Of a stretch of DNA of 64,000 bases, positions 18,162 to 26,988 are shown piece by piece (the stretch's first letter is position 1; every line of letters starts with the position of its first letter). The notes under the pieces are model-generated. The model had not been told where the DNA came from. It made no database searches and worked only from the letters and a program-made list of their open reading frames with translations. The DNA lies in NCBI RefSeq assembly GCF_900188175.1, contig NZ_FZOQ01000002.1, forward strand, positions 124,001-188,000, in the 5' to 3' direction. Source of the DNA: Pontibacter ummariensis (lineage in GTDB: Bacteria > Bacteroidota > Bacteroidia > Cytophagales > Hymenobacteraceae). Both the position numbers and the translations under genes were made by a program.

Positions 18162-18737
18162 ATGACTGAGTCGGTAACCCTGCGCCCTCTAACGGGAGTA
18201 CATGTACATAGTGACACTACAAAGATTCTCATGCCTGTTAGCCTTAACTATAAGTTTCTGATGAGCATTGGTGCTGCCCTGGCCTTAGTTACAGGAGTAC
18301 TGGGCGCCTCGTTGGTCTCGCTGTTGTGGGGTGAGGCAGAGCTTGTTCCGCTGTGGGGGCAGCAAAGCATTGCCTCACACCTGGTCTCTTTTAGTGTAAT
18401 TGTGGGTTTTGTGTTGGGATGGATCGCAACCAAAGCAACACGCAAAGCGCTCCTTTCCAAAAAGGTATTACCGCTGCACTGGCACCTTAAAAGCCAGACA
18501 GTCATCGACCAACTTCCCGCCCGCACCTGGCACCGCTCCCTGATGTTAGGTTTATCAGGTGCCCTACTGGCAAGCCTAACCCTGATCCTGTTTGAGGCAA
18601 AGCGCCTGAGCCACTTGCCCTACGATAAATTTGTCCTTCTTTTTTCGGTTTATGCCGTTACCCTGTCTGTCGCCATCACCGTAATGGCCGTTTACCGAGC
18701 CATGGGAGATAAAACAGTACAACAGGTAAAGCCCTAA
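18162..18737 (+). CDS. Four-TM membrane protein of unknown function
   Basis: This 191-residue protein uses the ATG at 18162; an in-frame TTG 21 nt upstream is possible. TM segments lie at about 33-58, 77-95, 134-152 and 161-184. The loop between TM2 and TM3 is basic (ATKATRKALLSKK), so both termini are predicted to be cytoplasmic. No conserved motif was recognised. Its stop codon lies inside the arm of a 20-bp terminator hairpin. It faces gpsA tail to tail and is divergent from the mutT-like gene. Confidence 0.7.
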   Translation: MTESVTLRPLTGVHVHSDTTKILMPVSLNYKFLMSIGAALALVTGVLGASLVSLLWGEAELVPLWGQQSIASHLVSFSVIVGFVLGWIATKATRKALLSKKVLPLHWHLKSQTVIDQLPARTWHRSLMLGLSGALLASLTLILFEAKRLSHLPYDKFVLLFSVYAVTLSVAITVMAVYRAMGDKTVQQVKP

Positions 18738-18778
18738 AAGCAAAGAGCACCTCTTGTCGGTGCTCTTTGCTTTTAGGG
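18732..18778. terminator. Bidirectional terminator overlapping a stop codon
   Basis: A perfect 20-bp stem (18732-18751 with 18759-18778) closes a 7-nt loop. The TAA at 18735-18737 of the upstream gene is part of the left arm. It serves both that gene and the convergent gpsA operon. Confidence 0.9.
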
Positions 18779-18786
18779 GGCAAGTG

Positions 18787-19776
18787 TTATATAAACTTTT
18801 CCTGCAATATAGAGAACTCTACCGCTGGCGAAATGCGCTCATACAGGATCATGTAAACCGCCTGGGTGATCGGCATGTCTACTTTTAGTTCTTTGTTCAG
18901 CTCATAAATGCTTTGCACGGCGTAGTAGCCCTCTGCCACCATGTTCATCTCTACCTGCGCCGACTTTACCGTATAGCCCCGACCAATCATGTTGCCAAAG
19001 GTGCGATTGCGGCTAAACTGCGAGTAAGCGGTAACCAGCAAGTCGCCCAGGTAGGCCGAGCCGCTCAGGTCGCGGTGTATCGGCATAATGGCATCCAGGA
19101 ACCGTTCTATCTCGAACATGGCATTCGAGACGAGCACAGCCTGAAAGTTATCTCCGTAGTTCAGGCCCCGGGCAATACCGCATGCCAGGGCGATCACGTT
19201 CTTCATCACGGCACAGTACTCGATTCCGTCCAGGTCATCCAGCGGGTTGGCTTTCACATAGCGGTTCCGTAGCAGGGCACAAAAGACCTCGGCCGTCTGC
19301 ATGTTATGCGAACCAATGGTCAGGTACGACTGCTTCTCCAAAGCCACCTCCTCTGCATGGCAGGGACCTGCCACCACCAGTTGGTGGGAGGCCGGCACAT
19401 GATAATGCCGCTCCATGTAATCCGTGATCAGGATGTTTTCCTTCGGGATCATGCCTTTGATGGCAGATACCATTACCTTGCCTTTAAAAGCATCTGGGGG
19501 TAAATCAGCAAGTGCCAGCTGCACGAATGCGGCTGGCACTACCAGGATTACCCAATCAGAAGCAGCAACTACGGCCTTGATGTCCGTAGAAGGCTTCACG
19601 TATTCTAAATCAAAGGAAACCTGGCTAAGGTAGCGCGGGTTATGCCTGTATTCGATCAGGTGCTGCACATCACTTTGGTTGCGCATCCACCAATGTACTT
19701 CCGACTTATTCTCTGAGAGAATCTTGACAAGGGCTGTGGCCCAGCTGCCTCCTCCCAGTACAGCTACTTTTTCCAA
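18787..19776 (-). CDS. gpsA: NAD(P)H-dependent glycerol-3-phosphate dehydrogenase
   Basis: This 329-residue cytoplasmic enzyme reduces dihydroxyacetone phosphate to sn-glycerol 3-phosphate for phospholipid synthesis. The N-terminal Rossmann motif VAVLGGGSWATALV (4-17) is followed by the catalytic-lysine region SAIKGMIP (near 105), GPCHAEEVALE and CAVMKNVIALACGIARGLNYGDN (near 190-212), all typical of GpsA. The length is normal. It lies 14 nt downstream of the hlyD-like gene and ends the sdaAB-tolC-hlyD-gpsA run. The strong terminator at 18732-18778 ends the transcript. Confidence 0.95.
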   Translation of the reverse strand: MEKVAVLGGGSWATALVKILSENKSEVHWWMRNQSDVQHLIEYRHNPRYLSQVSFDLEYVKPSTDIKAVVAASDWVILVVPAAFVQLALADLPPDAFKGKVMVSAIKGMIPKENILITDYMERHYHVPASHQLVVAGPCHAEEVALEKQSYLTIGSHNMQTAEVFCALLRNRYVKANPLDDLDGIEYCAVMKNVIALACGIARGLNYGDNFQAVLVSNAMFEIERFLDAIMPIHRDLSGSAYLGDLLVTAYSQFSRNRTFGNMIGRGYTVKSAQVEMNMVAEGYYAVQSIYELNKELKVDMPITQAVYMILYERISPAVEFSILQEKFI

Positions 19777-19790
19777 AAGGGCTTGCTTCG

Positions 19791-21173
19791 TTAATCTTCA
19801 CTTGTTTCTGCGGCAATGGCCTGCTTGTTCAGCGACGCTTCGTCCTTCACGGCTACTTTCGCGCCGCTTTTCAGCGTCTTAGAAACAGCACTGAAAGGCC
19901 CTGCCACCACTTTCTGTCCGGGCTCTAACCCGCTGATGATTTCGATATGCTCAAAATCGCTGATGCCTGTTTTCACCTTTACCGACTCCACCGTGTTTGT
20001 CGTGTTGTTGTACAGGAAAACCACCTCTTCTACCTGATCCGGAAGCACTACAGCAGCTTCAGCCTGAGGTGCCTCTTCCTCTTCTTCCTCCTCCTCATTC
20101 GGATCGGGTATTACGGTAGAGCGGGTGGTAACGGCAGACAAAGGTACAGATAAAACATCAGACTTCCTGTCTGTAATAATGTCGACAGAGGCTGTCATGC
20201 CTGGGCGAAAAGGGCGCGCGTTCTCTGCCGCCAGGTGCTTGTAGGAATCGTTCAGCAAGCGGATACGCACCTCAAACTCTGTCACGGCCTCCAGGGTAGC
20301 CGCGTCTTTGGCCGTGTTGGCGATCGCCGTTACCACACCCATGAACTTCTCATCGCGGCTGGCATAAGAATCCACCTCCACGATCACAGAGTCACCAAGG
20401 GCCACCCGGATGATATCGTTCTCGTTCACGTTTACCCGCACTTCCATGTTGTTCAGGTTGGCAATGCGCATGATCTCAGTACCGGCCATCTGTGAGGTAC
20501 CCACCACGCGCTCTCCGCGCTCCACGTTCAGCTTGGAAACCGTACCGCTCACAGGGGCATAAATGGTCGTTTTGTTCAGGTTCTCGCGGGCGTCTTTCAA
20601 AGAGGCAAGTGCATTCTGCACATTAAACTGAGCTGCTCTCACACTCTGCCGGAGCGATTCCACCTCCTGTGCGCTAGACTCGTAATTGGCTTTGATCTGC
20701 TGCCACTCCGACTCCGAGATCACTTTCTGCTCGTACAGCGGCTTGTTGCGCTCATAGTTCTGTTTTACCTGTGTAAAGTTAGCCTCGGCCTGTGCCAGTC
20801 TTGCCCGGGACTGGGCCAGGTTGGCCCGCTGCGTGTTCACAGCGGCCTGCTGCGCGTCTACCATCGACTGATAGTTATCGGGGCGGATGCGAAGCAGCAA
20901 CTGTCCTTTCACCACTGAGTCGCCTTCTTCCACATGCAGCTCGATTATCTCACCGGATACGTCCGGGCTTATCTTCACCTCTGTTTCGGGCTGTACTTTG
21001 CCGGAGGCACTCACCTTTTCGACAATCTCAGTTCTGTCTACTGTCGCCAATATCACCTCCGTCCCTTCTTCCTTACCGATCCAACCCGCTTTTTTGGCTA
21101 CCACAATACCGACCACCACGAACAGGAGCCCAGCGATGATTAAAGGGATAAGCTTTGATTTTCTCTTAGCCAT
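19791..21173 (-). CDS. HlyD/MacA-type periplasmic efflux adaptor
   Basis: This 460-residue membrane fusion protein has one N-terminal TM helix (LIPLIIAGLLFVVVGIVVA, residues 8-26). A biotinyl-lipoyl-like domain comes next (SPDVSGEIIELHVEEGDSVVKGQLLLRI, about 67-95). A long alpha-helical hairpin (about 105-205) is followed by the second lipoyl half (IYAPVSGTVSKLNVERGERV) and beta-barrel domains. An acidic insert DPNEEEEEEEEAPQ lies near residue 355. Such adaptors bridge an inner-membrane ABC or RND pump to a TolC channel. The tolC gene precedes it by 5 nt, but no pump gene is present; gpsA follows at 14 nt. The partner is probably an ABC (MacB-like) permease encoded elsewhere. Confidence 0.9.
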   Translation of the reverse strand: MAKRKSKLIPLIIAGLLFVVVGIVVAKKAGWIGKEEGTEVILATVDRTEIVEKVSASGKVQPETEVKISPDVSGEIIELHVEEGDSVVKGQLLLRIRPDNYQSMVDAQQAAVNTQRANLAQSRARLAQAEANFTQVKQNYERNKPLYEQKVISESEWQQIKANYESSAQEVESLRQSVRAAQFNVQNALASLKDARENLNKTTIYAPVSGTVSKLNVERGERVVGTSQMAGTEIMRIANLNNMEVRVNVNENDIIRVALGDSVIVEVDSYASRDEKFMGVVTAIANTAKDAATLEAVTEFEVRIRLLNDSYKHLAAENARPFRPGMTASVDIITDRKSDVLSVPLSAVTTRSTVIPDPNEEEEEEEEAPQAEAAVVLPDQVEEVVFLYNNTTNTVESVKVKTGISDFEHIEIISGLEPGQKVVAGPFSAVSKTLKSGAKVAVKDEASLNKQAIAAETSED

Positions 21174-21178
21174 GTTGT

Positions 21179-22636
21179 CTAGAATGTAATTTTATTGCCC
21201 TGGTAATAGTCCAGAACCTTTAGTTTGAAGAAATAATCGTACTTTGCCTGGATCAGATCCGTTTGCGCGCGGCGATAATCGTTCGCGATTACATTAAAGT
21301 CTGTAGAATTAATGACCCCGGCATTTAACCGTAGCTCTGCATTCCGGAAGCTGCGCTCCAGGGCCTCTACCTGTCTTTTAGAGGCCACATAAGCACGCAG
21401 TGCCGCACGGGCATCTGCCGCGGCCTGCTCTATGTTTTGCCGGAGCTGGTTACGCTCGAAATCCGCGTTAAGCTGGGCTGCCTGCTGGTTTAGCTTGGCG
21501 CGTGCTACCGCACTTCTGGCCTGCAGGCCGTTGAAGATGGGCACTGTGAGCGAAAACTGGATCTGCTTACCCAGGTTATCCTCTATCTGGTCAGAAAACA
21601 GGTACTCTTCTCTTACACTGGCGGGTGTGTACAGGTAAAAGGGCTGGGTGCCATCCGCATCCTGAAAGCCAACCAACTGCCTGTTAAAAACCCCTTCTAT
21701 CGTCTCCGGAAAAGGGAACACACGCCCGCTGGAGTAGCCTGTAAAAATGGCCGCACTAAAGCTCAGGCGGGGATAATAAGCAGCCCGGGCAATTCCCACG
21801 CCTACCTCAGCGCTTTGCACCCGCAGGTCGGCCGCCTCGATTTCAGGCAGAACCTGTACGGCAACATCATATACCTGATCGGGCGCCACTATGGTCGCAT
21901 CAAGGGCCGGCTCAGGGATCTCGGGTATCACTACGTCAAAATCTTCCGGGTTACCCAGGTTCAATAACTGTACCAGTGTCAGGCGCGCCACGTCGATCTG
22001 GTTCTGGGCGTTGATCAGGTTCAGCTCGTCGGAGGCTAACTGCGATTCCAGTTCCAGCACGTTGGTTTCCGCCACGCTGCCCGCTTTAAAAAGGATGCGG
22101 GTACGTTCCAGTTGCTGTTGGGTAGTGGCCTGCTGCAGTTCTGCTGCTTTGGCGACCTCATCTGCAAAAAGAATGTTCAGGTAAGCCGTCACAATCTGCA
22201 GCATGATGTCATTCTGGGTTGCCGCTACATCTTTGGTATTGGCCGCCAGGTCTAAGCGGTTTTGCTGTATCTGCTTCCGCAGCTGAAAACCCTGAAAAAG
22301 CGGTACTACCGACGAGGCTGAGATGTTGTTGGAGCGGATCTGCTCTGTCCGGAATTCACTGGTGAGGGGGTCTACAGAGGATCCATAATTGTAAGTATGT
22401 GAAGCGTTGGCAACGGCAGTAGGCAACAAGGCGTATTTAGACTGCCTCAGGTCTACCTCTGCCACTTCCTTCTGTACGAGCGACTGCCTTACCTGCAGGT
22501 TGTGCAAACGGGCATACTCCAGCGCCTCCTCCAGCGTCCAGGCCTCGTTTGCCGGCCTTTCCTGGGCATAGCCTCCCACTGTGCCTGCAACCGAAAGACC
22601 TAAGGCCAGCAACAAGCATTTAGGTAAATTTTTCAT
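21179..22636 (-). CDS. TolC-family outer membrane efflux protein
   Basis: This 485-residue outer-membrane channel protein has a signal peptide (MKNLPKCLLLALGLSVAGTVGGYAQ). A helical N-terminal OEP repeat (WTLEEALEYARLHNLQVRQS) leads into long coiled helices (about 140-215 and 390-450) that form the periplasmic tunnel. Loops of the beta-barrel lie between (RLSFSAAIFTGYSSGRVFPFP). The PF02321 pattern DVAVQVLPEIEAADLRVQSAEVGVGIARAAYYPRLS is clear. It lies 12 nt after sdaAB and 5 nt before the adaptor gene, so the three are one transcription unit. The exported substrate is unknown. Confidence 0.92.
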   Translation of the reverse strand: MKNLPKCLLLALGLSVAGTVGGYAQERPANEAWTLEEALEYARLHNLQVRQSLVQKEVAEVDLRQSKYALLPTAVANASHTYNYGSSVDPLTSEFRTEQIRSNNISASSVVPLFQGFQLRKQIQQNRLDLAANTKDVAATQNDIMLQIVTAYLNILFADEVAKAAELQQATTQQQLERTRILFKAGSVAETNVLELESQLASDELNLINAQNQIDVARLTLVQLLNLGNPEDFDVVIPEIPEPALDATIVAPDQVYDVAVQVLPEIEAADLRVQSAEVGVGIARAAYYPRLSFSAAIFTGYSSGRVFPFPETIEGVFNRQLVGFQDADGTQPFYLYTPASVREEYLFSDQIEDNLGKQIQFSLTVPIFNGLQARSAVARAKLNQQAAQLNADFERNQLRQNIEQAAADARAALRAYVASKRQVEALERSFRNAELRLNAGVINSTDFNVIANDYRRAQTDLIQAKYDYFFKLKVLDYYQGNKITF

Positions 22637-22648
22637 AGTTTCCTTTTT

Positions 22649-23326
22649 TTACAGATCGATGTTCGGTATGTAAATCACATTTTTCACCCAGCTTAACTGC
22701 TTCAGGTACTCCAGGGTAATGGGCTTAATGCCAGAATCCATCTCAATGAACTGGCGCGCCCGCTCGTTTCGTCCTTTCCTCGACACGCTCATGGTGGCAA
22801 TGTTACACTCGTCATGCGCCAGCACAGAAGCGATAAAGGCAATACTTCCCTTCTGGTCGGCTGCATCAATGATCAGAGTGTGTTGGGTGGCAGAAAAGTT
22901 GGCAGAGAAACCGTCTACCTCTGAGATATTGATAACGCCCCCCCCACGGCTCTGCCCCACTACCTCCACTTCCCGGTCGCCCGCTTTCAAGTTTAGCTTG
23001 ATGGTGTTGGGGTGCATGGTAGAAGCGTTGCCCACTGACTTAAAGGTATACTTCAGCCCATGCTCCTTGGCGTGCGCAAAAGCCTCCTTTATCCGCCGGT
23101 CGTCGGTTTTGAAGTCTAGCAAACCAGCTACAATAGCCCGGTCGCTGCCGTGCCCCTCATAAGTGCGGGCAAAAGAATTATAAAAAGTAACCACTGCCTC
23201 CTCGGGGGCAGCACCAAGCACGCGGATGGCGGCACGGGCGATACGCACCACACCTGCCGTATGGGAACTGGAAGGTCCAATCATCACAGGCCCTATCATG
23301 TCAAAAACACTGCTCTTCTCAGCCAT
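22649..23326 (-). CDS. sdaAB: L-serine ammonia-lyase, iron-sulfur-dependent, beta subunit
   Basis: This 225-residue protein is the beta half of the split, [4Fe-4S]-dependent L-serine dehydratase that converts serine to pyruvate and ammonia. The family opening VFDMIGPVMIGPSSSHTAG is intact and carries the SSSHT substrate motif. The C-terminal third (about 145-225, HTLIIDAADQKGSIAFIASVLAHDECNIATMSVSRKG) is an ACT domain, which in related enzymes binds serine. The alpha subunit (sdaAA), which holds the cluster cysteines, is not in this window. It is the first gene of the leftward run to gpsA. Confidence 0.93.
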   Translation of the reverse strand: MAEKSSVFDMIGPVMIGPSSSHTAGVVRIARAAIRVLGAAPEEAVVTFYNSFARTYEGHGSDRAIVAGLLDFKTDDRRIKEAFAHAKEHGLKYTFKSVGNASTMHPNTIKLNLKAGDREVEVVGQSRGGGVINISEVDGFSANFSATQHTLIIDAADQKGSIAFIASVLAHDECNIATMSVSRKGRNERARQFIEMDSGIKPITLEYLKQLSWVKNVIYIPNIDL

Positions 23327-23637
23327 ATATAGTAAATAAGGCGCTTTAATATCGTAAAAACCAAATTTAGCAAAATGAGGGCAGTTTTTCTTTTCTTTAC
23401 TGTTTATTTGGGCTTATTTCTACCAAAGCCGGCTTTCCCTCTACTAACCCAAAGGCCGCATCCACAAAGTAAAATCCTCTGTCCCATGCTTTTTCCCAAA
23501 ACGCACCGAAACGATGCTGCTTTTACCCGGAGATTACCCTGTCACGGGTAAAAGCACAGCAACAGGCATTTTATTTGCCCTAACATGCCTCGGCAAGGAC
23601 AGATTTAGTTATTTTGCAAACACACCACACCATAAGA
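23327..23637. other. Divergent intergenic region between sdaAB and tryptophan dioxygenase
   Basis: This 311-bp stretch holds no gene. It must contain the promoters of both divergent genes. The one clear structure is a perfect 12-bp inverted repeat at 23518-23556, listed separately. No TTG-N17-TAnnTTTG match was found on either strand by eye. Confidence 0.7.
23518..23556. promoter_or_regulatory. 12-bp perfect inverted repeat upstream of tryptophan dioxygenase
   Basis: The arms TGCTTTTACCCG (23518-23529) and CGGGTAAAAGCA (23545-23556) are separated by 15 nt. It lies 82-120 bp upstream of the dioxygenase ATG, in the divergent region, so it is not needed as a terminator and has no T-run. It may be an operator for a regulator of tryptophan catabolism or a leader hairpin. 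Confidence 0.45.
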
Positions 23638-24612
23638 ATGGCTGCTATGGAGCATCACTTTAAACCTGAAGTACTGGAGCAACTGAAACGGCTGGAGGAA
23701 AAGTATGTGCCCCTGGGGCAGGATTTGGCTGCGTACCTGGAGGGCTTGTACCACACGGATTTCCTTAACTACTGGGATTATATCCACCTCGACACCTTGC
23801 TGAGCCTGCAAAACCCACGCACCAACATTCCGGATGAGAAGATCTTTATCATGTACCACCAGATCACAGAGCTTTACTTTAAGCTTTGCCTGGAGGAGTA
23901 CAGGCAAATTGGTGAAGAAAAGGATATTAAACTTGATCAGCTCCTGTTAAGATTGAAGCGCATAAACCGCTATTTCGATAATCTGATCAACTCCTTCGAT
24001 GTGATGGTGGAAGGCATGGACCCGCAGCAGTTCCTGCACTTCCGAATGGCCCTGATGCCCGCCAGTGGCTTTCAGTCGGTACAGTACCGGATGATAGAAA
24101 TTGCCTCAACGGACCTCCGCAACCTAGTAGACAAAGCCAAGCGGGCAGCCCTGGGGCTACAGAGTACGCAGGAGGAAATGATCGGCTGCATCTATTGGAA
24201 AGAAGGTGCCAAGGAAGTTGCCTCTGGGGCTAAGACCCTTACCCTGCTGCGCTTCGAGGAAAAGTACACGGCGCAACTGATACAGTTTGCCAAAGCGTAC
24301 GCACACAAGAACCTGTGGGCTGTTTACAAAAGTTTACCCGAAGAGGAGCAGCAAAACCCGAAGCTGCTAAAGGCCATGCGTGCGCTGGACAGCAACGTGA
24401 ACGTAAACTGGCCCCTGATGCACTACAAATCGGCCGTGCGGTACCTGCAGCGGGACCCGGAGGTAATCAAAGCCACGGGTGGCACCAACTGGCAGAAGTA
24501 CCTGCCCCCGCGCTTTCAGAAGCGTGTTTTTTATCCCGAGCTATGGACCGAGCAGGAGCTTAATGAATGGGGCAAAGGCTGGGTGGATAAAGTACTGAAG
24601 GATGAGCTTTAA
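23638..24612 (+). CDS. Tryptophan 2,3-dioxygenase family protein
   Basis: This 324-residue protein starts at the ATG at 23638 (a second ATG lies three codons later). It matches the heme-dependent tryptophan 2,3-dioxygenase family (PF03301), which opens the indole ring to N-formylkynurenine in the kynurenine pathway. The distal-pocket segment DEKIFIMYHQITELYFKL (about 69-86) contains the conserved His. The stretch QQFLHFRMALMPASGFQSVQYRMIE is characteristic of the family. MHYKSAVRYL near residue 265 is the likely heme-ligand His region, followed by GGTNWQKYLPPRFQKRVFYPELW. No kynurenine-pathway genes are next to it. A flavoprotein gene follows after 122 nt. Confidence 0.88.
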   Translation: MAAMEHHFKPEVLEQLKRLEEKYVPLGQDLAAYLEGLYHTDFLNYWDYIHLDTLLSLQNPRTNIPDEKIFIMYHQITELYFKLCLEEYRQIGEEKDIKLDQLLLRLKRINRYFDNLINSFDVMVEGMDPQQFLHFRMALMPASGFQSVQYRMIEIASTDLRNLVDKAKRAALGLQSTQEEMIGCIYWKEGAKEVASGAKTLTLLRFEEKYTAQLIQFAKAYAHKNLWAVYKSLPEEEQQNPKLLKAMRALDSNVNVNWPLMHYKSAVRYLQRDPEVIKATGGTNWQKYLPPRFQKRVFYPELWTEQELNEWGKGWVDKVLKDEL

Positions 24613-24734
24613 CGAGAAATGAAGCTCCTGTGACACCCGAACTTACGGCCACTACATCGTGTTCTATCCCTAACAGAAGAAATTTGTATTCCCATACCTT
24701 AAAGGTTTAAGGCTAACTCCCTTACCCAACACAC

Positions 24735-26318
24735 ATGAAGAAGAAAGAACTGGAGCTTTTGCTCCCACCCGAAGTTGCCTTCGATGGAGAGCAACTGGAA
24801 AGAGAAATCCTGAAAAGCGCTAAGGTAAAGCCAGAGGACGTAAAACACGTGCACCGGGTAAAGCGCTCGATCGATGCCCGTGGTCGCCAGGTACAGGTAC
24901 GCGTGCGGGCCGATGTTTACCTGGAAAACCCTCCTGAGGACATCATTTCACCTACCTACACTTACCCGGATGTAACACAGGCAAAGCAGGTGGTGATTGT
25001 GGGGGCCGGACCTGCCGGGCTGTTTGCCGCTTTGCGTTGTATCGAGTTGGGCCTGAAGCCCCTTGTATTAGAGCGAGGCAAAGATGTGCGCAGCCGCAGG
25101 CGCGACCTGGCAGCCATCAATAAGGATCATACCGTAAATCCCGACTCGAATTACTGTTTCGGCGAAGGAGGTGCGGGCACTTACTCCGATGGCAAGCTGT
25201 ATACCCGCTCCAAGAAAAGAGGGGATCTGCAGCGCATCCTTCAGATACTGGTACAGCATGGCGCTACCCAGGACATCCTGTTTGATGCCCACCCGCATAT
25301 TGGCACGAATAAACTGCCCAAAATAATTGAGGCTATCCGGGAGACCATCCGGGAGGCCGGCGGTGAAGTGCTCTTCGAGCAGCGGGTCACGGACTTTCTC
25401 GTGGAGCAGGGTGAGATGCATGGTGTGGTAACGGCAGACGGACAGAAACGCCTTGGAGAAGCAGTGATACTAGCCACCGGTCACAGTGCCCGTGATATTT
25501 TTGAGCTGCTCCATGCAAAGGGCATCACCATTGAGGCAAAGCCTTTTGCCATGGGGGTGCGCGTAGAGCACCAGCAAAGCCTGATCGACCGCATACAGTA
25601 TAAGTGTGAATCCAGGGGCGCCTGGCTACCTGCTTCCTCCTACTCTCTGGTGCACCAGACTTACTATAACAACAAACAGCGCGGTATCTTTTCGTTCTGT
25701 ATGTGCCCGGGGGGCTTTATCGTGCCTTCAGCCACAGCCCCAGGTGAGGTGGTCGTGAATGGCATGTCGCCAAGCCGACGCGACTCTCGCTTCTCCAACT
25801 CGGGCATCGTGGTCGCCATTGAGCTGGAAGACATGGATCTGGATACGTACGGCCCGCTGGCGGGCCTGCGCATGCAACAGGCGCTGGAGCAAAAAGCCTG
25901 CGCCATGGCAGGAGGCACCCAGGCGGCGCCGGCCCAGCTGTTACAGGATTTTATCCAGCGCAAGAAAAGCAAGCAGCTCCTGGATACTTCATACCAGCCC
26001 GGCTTGGTATCTGTTGACATGAACGAACTGTTTTCGGAGGAAATGGCTTACCGCCTGCGCGAAGGCTTTCAAGCCTTTGGCCAAAAAATGCGCGGTTACC
26101 TGACCAACGACGCGCAGATCGTCGGCGTGGAGAGCCGCACGTCCTCCCCTGTTCGTGTTCCCCGCGACCGGGAAAGCCTGGAGCACGTGCAGGTGAAGCG
26201 CCTGTTCCCCTGTGGCGAAGGAGCCGGCTATGCGGGAGGCATTGTATCGGCAGCCATGGATGGTGAGCGCTGCGCCGAAATGGCAGCATTGAAAGCGGGC
26301 GTAGCGGTAAACAGGTAA
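24735..26318 (+). CDS. FAD-dependent dehydrogenase, COG2509-like
   Basis: This 527-residue protein is of the uncharacterised NAD(P)/FAD-dependent oxidoreductase group related to COG2509. A roughly 80-residue N-terminal domain (LPPEVAFDGEQLEREILKSAKVKPEDV, a ferredoxin-like fold) precedes the Rossmann motif VVIVGAGPAGLFAALRC (about 85-101). The motif CFGEGGAGTYSDGKLYTR and later ATGHSARDIF, FCMCPGGFIVP and FPCGEGAGYAGGIVSAAMDG (C-terminal FAD contacts) are intact. It is a cytoplasmic oxidoreductase with unknown substrate. The stop codon lies inside a short tandem repeat of GGTAAACA. Confidence 0.88.
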   Translation: MKKKELELLLPPEVAFDGEQLEREILKSAKVKPEDVKHVHRVKRSIDARGRQVQVRVRADVYLENPPEDIISPTYTYPDVTQAKQVVIVGAGPAGLFAALRCIELGLKPLVLERGKDVRSRRRDLAAINKDHTVNPDSNYCFGEGGAGTYSDGKLYTRSKKRGDLQRILQILVQHGATQDILFDAHPHIGTNKLPKIIEAIRETIREAGGEVLFEQRVTDFLVEQGEMHGVVTADGQKRLGEAVILATGHSARDIFELLHAKGITIEAKPFAMGVRVEHQQSLIDRIQYKCESRGAWLPASSYSLVHQTYYNNKQRGIFSFCMCPGGFIVPSATAPGEVVVNGMSPSRRDSRFSNSGIVVAIELEDMDLDTYGPLAGLRMQQALEQKACAMAGGTQAAPAQLLQDFIQRKKSKQLLDTSYQPGLVSVDMNELFSEEMAYRLREGFQAFGQKMRGYLTNDAQIVGVESRTSSPVRVPRDRESLEHVQVKRLFPCGEGAGYAGGIVSAAMDGERCAEMAALKAGVAVNR

Positions 26319-26329
26319 ACAGGTAAACC
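26306..26329. repeat. Three tandem 8-bp repeats (GGTAAACA) across a stop codon
   Basis: GGTAAACA occurs at 26306-26313 and 26314-26321, with GGTAAACC at 26322-26329. The second copy holds the TAA stop of the flavoprotein gene (codons AAC AGG TAA). It is probably slippage, with no evident function. Confidence 0.7.
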
Positions 26330-26442
26330 CCTGTACGCTTCTTTTTTACCCTTTGTTTCCAGGCATAGGGAATCCAACTTTTTAAGCAGGGATAGGGTAA
26401 AAATAAGTATATTGTTTGTTGAACTCGTAAGCATAAAGATAG

Positions 26443-26805
26443 ATGAAAAAGACAGTTGTATTGGGTGCCACTGATAACCCGACCCGCTACGCCTACAAGG
26501 CGGTGCATCGCTTACAGCAACACGGACATGAGGTGGTACCTGTTGGGATAAAAAAGGGAGAAGTAGGTGGCAAGCCGATCATCTATGATAAGACAGAGCC
26601 GGTAGAAGACGTGGATACCGTGACGCTTTACGTGGGGCCGCAGAACCAGCCCTCCTGGTATGACTATATTTTAAACCTAAAGCCGAAGCGCATCATTTTT
26701 AACCCGGGAACCGAGAACCGCGAACTAGAGCAGTTAGCAGAAAACGCGAACATCGAAACGCTGCACCACTGCACGCTGGTCATGCTGGCGACAGACAGTT
26801 ATTAA
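26443..26805 (+). CDS. CoA-binding domain protein
   Basis: This 120-residue single-domain protein is of the CoA_binding_2 family (PF13380), a Rossmann-like fold related to the N-terminus of acyl-CoA synthetases. The nucleotide-binding start KKTVVLGATDNPTRYAYKAVHRL (2-24), VVPVGIKKGEVGGKPI and the ending IIFNPGTENRELEQLAENANIETLHHCTLVML are characteristic; the conserved Cys lies in HHCTL. The family is thought to bind CoA, but no enzymatic role is established. It stands alone with an intrinsic terminator about 100 nt downstream. Confidence 0.9.
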   Translation: MKKTVVLGATDNPTRYAYKAVHRLQQHGHEVVPVGIKKGEVGGKPIIYDKTEPVEDVDTVTLYVGPQNQPSWYDYILNLKPKRIIFNPGTENRELEQLAENANIETLHHCTLVMLATDSY

Positions 26806-26906
26806 GGGAAAAAGACTAAAAATATTTTATGGTGAGAGGCTAACTTCCGAAAAAGCCAACCGTATATAAAACCAAGAAGCAGATGGCATTTGTTGTCTAT
26901 GCGAAT

Positions 26907-26946
26907 AAGAGGAGATCTTACGGATAGAGGTCTCCTCTTTGTTTTT
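26907..26946 (+). terminator. Intrinsic terminator downstream of the CoA-binding gene
   Basis: The arms AAGAGGAGA (26907-26915) and TCTCCTCTT (26931-26939) are followed by TGTTTTT. The terminator sits about 100 nt after the stop codon. Confidence 0.8.
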
Positions 26947-26988
26947 AATAGTCTAATACCGAAACCTCGGAATAGAATTTAAATAAGT

